From: Flavobacterium sp. Root420
GTDB taxonomy: Bacteria; Bacteroidota; Bacteroidia; Flavobacteriales; Flavobacteriaceae
Direction: 5' to 3'
Length of the DNA: 56,843 nt
Assembly (NCBI RefSeq): GCF_001427905.1
Contig: NZ_LMEF01000031.1
Location: 233,724 to 290,566, forward strand
The notes under the pieces were generated by a model that searched no databases, was not told the DNA's origin, and worked only from the letters and a program-made list of their open reading frames with translations. Shown piece by piece: positions 51,872 to 56,843 of the stretch. The position numbers and the translations under genes were made by a program. Position 1 is the first letter of the stretch. Every line of letters starts with the position of its first letter.

Positions 51872-54800
51872 ATGATGAATAATAGAAATAATAATAAGGA
51901 TAAAAATCCAGTTAAAAGATTTAATAAAATCTCAATTGGATTGGCTTCACCAGAATCTATCTTGAAAGAATCAAGAGGAGAGGTTTTGAAACCAGAAACT
52001 ATCAACTACAGAACTCACAAACCAGAACGTGACGGACTTTTCTGCGAAAGAATCTTCGGACCTGTTAAGGATTTTGAGTGTGCTTGTGGTAAATATAAAA
52101 GAATTCGTTACAAAGGTATTATCTGTGACCGTTGTGGTGTTGAAGTTACTGAGAAAAAAGTACGTCGTGACAGAGTAGGACACATCAATCTTGTTGTGCC
52201 TATTGCTCACATTTGGTATTTCCGTTCTCTTCCAAACAAAATTGGTTATATCCTTGGTCTTCCATCTAAGAAATTAGATATGATCATTTACTACGAAAGA
52301 TACGTGGTAATTCAAGCTGGTATTGCTAAAAATGCAGATGGAGAATCATTACAAAGATTAGATTTCTTAACTGAAGAAGAATATTTGAATATTTTAGATA
52401 CTCTTCCGCAAGAAAACCAATATTTAGATGATATGGATCCTAATAAATTTGTTGCCAAAATGGGAGCAGAGTGTATTATGGATTTATTGGCTCGTATTGA
52501 CTTAGATGCTTTATCTTATGAATTAAGACACAGCGCTAACAACGAGACATCTAAACAACGTAAAACTGAAGCTTTAAAAAGATTACAAGTTGTTGAGTCT
52601 TTCCGTGAGTCTAACTTAAACCGCGAAAATCGTCCTGAGTGGATGATTATGAAAGTGGTTCCTGTTATCCCACCAGAATTACGTCCGCTTGTGCCACTTG
52701 ATGGAGGTCGTTTTGCAACTTCAGATTTAAATGACTTATACCGTCGTGTAATTATTCGTAACAACCGTTTAAAAAGATTAATGGAGATTAAAGCTCCAGA
52801 AGTTATCTTAAGAAACGAAAAACGTATGTTGCAGGAATCTGTAGATTCATTATTCGATAACACTCGTAAAGCTTCTGCTGTTAAAACAGAATCTAACAGA
52901 CCATTAAAATCATTATCGGATTCATTAAAAGGTAAGCAAGGACGTTTCCGTCAAAACTTACTTGGAAAACGTGTGGATTATTCTGCTCGTTCGGTAATTG
53001 TTGTTGGTCCTGAATTAAAATTATTCGAATGCGGTTTGCCAAAAGATATGGCATCTGAATTATACAAACCTTTCGTAATCCGTAAATTGATTGAAAGAGG
53101 TATTGTTAAAACAGTAAAATCTGCTAAGAAAATCATAGACAAAAAAGAGCCTGTAGTTTGGGATATCCTTGAAAATGTAATTAAAGGACATCCAGTATTA
53201 CTTAACCGTGCTCCTACATTACACAGACTTGGTATTCAAGCTTTCCAACCAAAATTAATTGAAGGAAAAGCGATCCAATTGCACCCATTAGTATGTACGG
53301 CTTTCAACGCCGATTTTGATGGGGATCAGATGGCAGTTCACTTGCCATTAGGACCAGAGGCTATTTTAGAGGCACAATTATTAATGTTGGCTTCTCACAA
53401 TATTCTTAATCCTGCAAATGGTGCTCCAATTACTGTACCTTCTCAGGATATGGTCTTGGGTCTATATTATATGACCAAAGAACGTATCTCAACACCAGAA
53501 CATGTAATTTTAGGTCAAGACTTAACTTTCTATTCTGCTGAAGAAGTAAATATTGCATTAAACGAAGGAAGATTAGAATTGAATGCTCGTGTAAGAATCA
53601 GAGCTAAAGATTTTAATGAAGCTGGAGAATTAGTGTTCAAAATTATTCAGACAACTGCTGGACGTGTATTATTTAACGAAGTAGTACCTGAAAAAGCTGG
53701 ATATATCAATGATGTATTGACTAAGAAAAACCTTAGAGATATTATCGGACACATTTTAAGTGTGACTGATGTACCTACAACGGCGGCTTTCTTGGATAAT
53801 ATGAAAGATATGGGTTATAAATTCGCATTTAGAGGAGGTTTATCATTCTCTCTTGGGGATATTAGAATTCCAGAACAAAAAACAAAATTAATTGCAGATG
53901 CCAGAGAACAAGTTGAAGGTATTTCTGTGAATTATAACATGGGTCTTATTACGAATAACGAGCGTTACAACCAGGTTATTGACGTATGGACTTCAGCAAA
54001 TGCTCAATTAACTGAGTTAGCAATGAAAAATATTAGAGAAGACCAACAAGGTTTCAACTCTGTATATATGATGCTTGACTCTGGGGCGAGGGGTTCTAAA
54101 GAACAGATTCGTCAGTTAACTGGTATGCGTGGTTTGATGGCTAAGCCTAAAAAATCTACTGCTGGTGGTGGTGAGATTATTGAAAACCCGATTCTTTCTA
54201 ACTTTAAGGAAGGTCTTTCGATTCTTGAGTATTTCATTTCTACTCACGGTGCTCGTAAAGGACTTGCGGATACGGCTCTTAAAACTGCCGATGCCGGATA
54301 CTTGACAAGAAGACTTCATGACGTTTCGCAAGATGTTATTGTTAATATCGAAGATTGTGGAACTTTAAGAGGTGTTGAAGTTTCTGCTTTGAAGAAAAAT
54401 GAGGAAATCGTTGAATCGTTAGGAGAAAGAATTTTAGGACGTGTTGCATTGCAAGATGTTATAAATCCACTTACTAACGAAGTAATGGTTCAATCTGGAC
54501 ACCAAATTACTGAGGCAATTATGAGAACTATCGAAGCTTCTCCAATTGAAAAAGTAGAGGTTAGATCTCCATTAACTTGTGAGGCTTTAAAAGGTATTTG
54601 TGCTAAATGTTACGGTAGAAACTTAGCTACCGGAAAAATGACACAAAGAGGTGAAGCTGTCGGAGTTATTGCAGCTCAATCTATTGGAGAACCAGGTACA
54701 CAGTTAACACTTCGTACGTTCCACGTTGGAGGGGTTGCTGGAGGTATATCTGAAGAATCTAGTATTGTTACAAGATTTAACGGTAGACTTGAGATTGAAG

Positions 54801-56182
54801 ATTTAAAAACTGTTAAAGGTGAGGATAGTGAAGGTAATGCGACTGATATCGTAGTATCACGTTCAACTGAATTAAAATTAGTTGATGAGAAAACTGGAAT
54901 CGTTTTAAATACACACAATATTCCTTACGGATCTAGTATTTTCGTTAAGGATGGTGAAGTAGTTACCAAAGGATCTGTGATCTGTAAGTGGGATCCATAT
55001 AATGGTGTAATTGTTTCTGAATTTACTGGTAAAATTGCTTACGAGGATTTAGAGCAAGGACAATCGTTCATGGTTGAAATCGATGAGCAAACAGGATTCC
55101 AGGAAAAAGTAATTTCTGAAGCCAGAAATAAAAAATTAATTCCAACTTTATTGGTTTACGGTAAAGAAGGTGAATTGATTCGTTCGTATAACTTACCAGT
55201 AGGAGCACACCTTATGGTTGAGAACGGTGAGAAAATTAAAGCAGGTAAAGTATTGGTTAAAATTCCACGTCGTTCTTCTAAAGCAGGAGATATTACAGGA
55301 GGTTTACCAAGAATTACTGAGTTGCTTGAGGCTCGTAACCCTTCAAACCCAGCAGTTGTTTCTGAAATTGACGGTGTTGTTTCTTTTGGAAAAATCAAAA
55401 GAGGTAACCGTGAAATTGTTATCGAATCTAAATTTGGTGAGATTAAAAAGTATTTAGTTAAACTTTCCAGCCAAATCTTAGTACAAGAAAATGACTTCGT
55501 AAGAGCAGGAGTGCCATTGTCTGACGGTGCAATTACACCAGATGATATTTTAAGAATTCAAGGACCGGCTGCTGTTCAACAGTATTTGGTAAATGAAATT
55601 CAAGAGGTATACCGTTTACAAGGGGTAAAAATTAATGACAAACACTTTGAGGTAGTTATTCGTCAAATGATGCGTAAAGTAAGAGTTCAGGATCCAGGAG
55701 ATACATTATTCCTAGAAGATCAATTAATTCACACTAAAGATTTTATCGTTCAAAACGATAAATTATACGGTATGAAAGTAGTTGAAGACGCTGGAGATTC
55801 TGCTGTATTGAAACCAGGTCAGATTATTTCTCCTCGTGATCTACGTGATGAAAACTCATTGCTGAAACGAAATGATAAGAATCTAGTTGTAGCCAGAGAT
55901 GTAATTACTGCAACTGCAACGCCAGTTTTACAAGGTATTACAAGAGCTTCGCTACAAACTAAATCATTCATCTCTGCTGCTTCTTTCCAGGAAACAACAA
56001 AAGTACTTAACGAAGCTGCAGTAGCTGGTAAAGTAGATGATTTGGAAGGATTAAAAGAAAATGTAATTGTTGGTCACAGAATTCCTGCGGGAACTGGTAT
56101 GAGAGAATACGATAATACTATCGTAGGTTCTAAAGACGATTACAATGAAATGATGGCTAATAAAGAAGAATATATTTATTAA
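51872..56182 (+). CDS. rpoC: DNA-directed RNA polymerase subunit beta'
   Basis: A 1436-residue subunit. An N-terminal zinc ribbon, CACGKYKRIRYKGIICDRCGVEV (about 70-92), is followed by the catalytic NADFDGDQMAVH, with Asp481, Asp483 and Asp485 binding the magnesium ion. The bridge and trigger region is at about 770-800 and 935-965 (GEAVGVIAAQSIGEPGTQLTLRTFHVGG). A second zinc site, CEALKGICAKCYG, is seen near 905. Two ATG codons lie in tandem at the start. The gene order is the classical rplL-rpoB-rpoC. Confidence 0.99.
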   Translation: MMNNRNNNKDKNPVKRFNKISIGLASPESILKESRGEVLKPETINYRTHKPERDGLFCERIFGPVKDFECACGKYKRIRYKGIICDRCGVEVTEKKVRRDRVGHINLVVPIAHIWYFRSLPNKIGYILGLPSKKLDMIIYYERYVVIQAGIAKNADGESLQRLDFLTEEEYLNILDTLPQENQYLDDMDPNKFVAKMGAECIMDLLARIDLDALSYELRHSANNETSKQRKTEALKRLQVVESFRESNLNRENRPEWMIMKVVPVIPPELRPLVPLDGGRFATSDLNDLYRRVIIRNNRLKRLMEIKAPEVILRNEKRMLQESVDSLFDNTRKASAVKTESNRPLKSLSDSLKGKQGRFRQNLLGKRVDYSARSVIVVGPELKLFECGLPKDMASELYKPFVIRKLIERGIVKTVKSAKKIIDKKEPVVWDILENVIKGHPVLLNRAPTLHRLGIQAFQPKLIEGKAIQLHPLVCTAFNADFDGDQMAVHLPLGPEAILEAQLLMLASHNILNPANGAPITVPSQDMVLGLYYMTKERISTPEHVILGQDLTFYSAEEVNIALNEGRLELNARVRIRAKDFNEAGELVFKIIQTTAGRVLFNEVVPEKAGYINDVLTKKNLRDIIGHILSVTDVPTTAAFLDNMKDMGYKFAFRGGLSFSLGDIRIPEQKTKLIADAREQVEGISVNYNMGLITNNERYNQVIDVWTSANAQLTELAMKNIREDQQGFNSVYMMLDSGARGSKEQIRQLTGMRGLMAKPKKSTAGGGEIIENPILSNFKEGLSILEYFISTHGARKGLADTALKTADAGYLTRRLHDVSQDVIVNIEDCGTLRGVEVSALKKNEEIVESLGERILGRVALQDVINPLTNEVMVQSGHQITEAIMRTIEASPIEKVEVRSPLTCEALKGICAKCYGRNLATGKMTQRGEAVGVIAAQSIGEPGTQLTLRTFHVGGVAGGISEESSIVTRFNGRLEIEDLKTVKGEDSEGNATDIVVSRSTELKLVDEKTGIVLNTHNIPYGSSIFVKDGEVVTKGSVICKWDPYNGVIVSEFTGKIAYEDLEQGQSFMVEIDEQTGFQEKVISEARNKKLIPTLLVYGKEGELIRSYNLPVGAHLMVENGEKIKAGKVLVKIPRRSSKAGDITGGLPRITELLEARNPSNPAVVSEIDGVVSFGKIKRGNREIVIESKFGEIKKYLVKLSSQILVQENDFVRAGVPLSDGAITPDDILRIQGPAAVQQYLVNEIQEVYRLQGVKINDKHFEVVIRQMMRKVRVQDPGDTLFLEDQLIHTKDFIVQNDKLYGMKVVEDAGDSAVLKPGQIISPRDLRDENSLLKRNDKNLVVARDVITATATPVLQGITRASLQTKSFISAASFQETTKVLNEAAVAGKVDDLEGLKENVIVGHRIPAGTGMREYDNTIVGSKDDYNEMMANKEEYIY

Positions 56183-56192
56183 TTAGGAAACT

Positions 56193-56504
56193 ATGAGTAA
56201 TCCGAAACAACAACAAGAGCAAATTAATATCGAGTTGGATGAAACTATTGCAGAAGGAATTTATTCTAATCTTGCAATTATCAACCACTCATCATCAGAG
56301 TTTGTTTTAGATTTTGTGAGCATTATGCCAGGTATTCCTAAAGCCAAGGTAAAGTCAAGAATTGTCCTGACACCACAACATGCTAAAAGATTATTAAAAG
56401 CAATTGGTGAAAATATTCATCGTTTTGAAGTCGCTCATGGCGAAATCAAGGACACTGAACAAGCACCAATTCCGCTTAATTTTGGTCCGGCAGGACAAGC
56501 ATAA
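56193..56504 (+). CDS. DUF3467 family protein
   Basis: A 103-residue protein starting MSNPKQQQEQINIELDETIAEGIYSNLAIINHSSSEFVLDFVSIMPGIPKAKVKSRIVLTP, the DUF3467 signature. It is a small protein found downstream of rpoC in Bacteroidota and in some other phyla. Its role is unknown. It starts 10 nt after rpoC, so it shares the rpoBC transcript and may act with RNA polymerase; that is inference. A terminator follows at 56510. Confidence 0.9.
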   Translation: MSNPKQQQEQINIELDETIAEGIYSNLAIINHSSSEFVLDFVSIMPGIPKAKVKSRIVLTPQHAKRLLKAIGENIHRFEVAHGEIKDTEQAPIPLNFGPAGQA

Positions 56505-56509
56505 ATTTT

Positions 56510-56538
56510 AAAAAGTCCCAGTAATGGGGCTTTTTTTT
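56510..56538 (+). terminator. Terminator of the rpoBC-DUF3467 operon
   Basis: AAAAAGTCCCA and TGGGGCTTTTT pair around GTAA and are followed by a run of T. The stretch from here to 56700 is AT-rich with no recognisable feature. Confidence 0.9.
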
Positions 56539-56707
56539 GCTCTAAATCTAAACTTAATGCACTTTAACCGATTTAAATTTACTTTCATCGACTAAATTTC
56601 CATCTTAGGCGGCATTATTCTAACTTAGTCTCGCCTAATAAACAAGATTTAATTTTTTGGAATATAATTACTTAGTAAAGGTTGATTAATTCAAATTAAA
56701 AAAAAGA

Positions 56708-56741
56708 AGCCGTCTCAAAACAAAATTTGAGGCGGTTTTTT
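56708..56741. terminator. Hairpin at the edge of a transposon-like segment
   Basis: CCGTCTCAAA and TTTGAGGCGG pair with one wobble and are followed by a T-run on the plus strand. On the minus strand it lies past the transposase tail and could be the IS end or its terminator. Confidence 0.55.
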
Positions 56742-56800
56742 ATTTGTTGCCCATTTTGGCTTTTAATGTTTTGATTTTAAGGGAAGGAAAAAAATTGCCC

Positions 56801-56843
56801 TTATGCTGCAATTTTCTTTCTTAAGTTGTGTCCTAAAGCCATT
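56801..56843 (-). mobile_element. Tail of a transposase gene (IS1182-like), cut by window edge
   Basis: The minus strand encodes MALGHNLRKKIAA followed by TAA, the end of a frame that continues beyond the window. The ending resembles the C-terminus of IS1182-type DDE transposases, which often close with a (M/L)AxxHNLxK pattern. Only 13 codons are visible, so the family is a guess. If correct, an insertion sequence starts near 56700 and lies mostly outside the window, about 200-300 nt after the rpoBC operon. Confidence 0.45.

Overview
This 57 kb window is chromosomal DNA of a Flavobacterium-like member of the Bacteroidota. The evidence is a low-GC sequence, SusC/SusD partners, a type IX secretion C-terminal domain, A-rich leaders without Shine-Dalgarno sites, and repeated promoters of the form TTG/TTTG - 17 to 23 nt - TAnnTTTG. 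Most of it is core genome. The only mobile-element signals are a transposase tail at the right edge and one small toxin-antitoxin pair.

Left part (1-12.7 kb): start of an aromatic amino acid hydroxylase, a truncated haemoglobin, a secreted GH30 glycosidase with a ricin-type lectin domain, threonine deaminase ilvA, a DUF4136 lipoprotein, urocanate hydratase, small proteins, a D-cysteine desulfhydrase/ACC deaminase-like enzyme, a LysM glucosaminidase and hemL. In front of ilvA lies a complete transcription attenuator: a promoter, an 18-residue leader peptide with seven Ile codons, an antiterminator whose 5' arm begins just after the leader stop codon, and a terminator. This is the best regulatory find in the window.

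Middle part (12.8-41 kb): a large secreted zinc metalloprotease, a D-2-hydroxyacid dehydrogenase, a ParE-type toxin-antitoxin pair, lysS, two tandem paralogous lipoproteins, lipB, an AraC regulator with a flavodoxin-fold oxidoreductase, a tandem SnoaL-like protein, rnhB, a SusC/SusD pair, a putative porin, a cystathionine beta-synthase-type enzyme, an exonuclease, DUF2851 and PspC proteins, an amino acid permease, a helix-hairpin-helix protein and an acyl-CoA dehydrogenase.

Right part (41-56.8 kb): a translation and transcription cluster. It runs rpsU (with the only strong Shine-Dalgarno site I saw), a Xer-type recombinase, hpf, then tRNA-Thr, tRNA-Tyr, tRNA-Thr, tuf, tRNA-Trp, secE, nusG, rplK, rplA, rplJ, rplL, rpoB, rpoC and a DUF3467 gene. 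A clear promoter precedes the tRNAs. Structured DNA separates rplL from rpoB, and a 301-nt repeat-bearing gap separates rpoB from rpoC.

Intergenic DNA carries several repeat families. These are a twice-repeated 60-nt element that folds as a three-way junction, a larger inverted-repeat element in two copies plus a short version, many CCCGA...TCGGG palindromes, a 27-bp inverted repeat, and a 7-bp tandem repeat of ten copies that starts at a stop codon.
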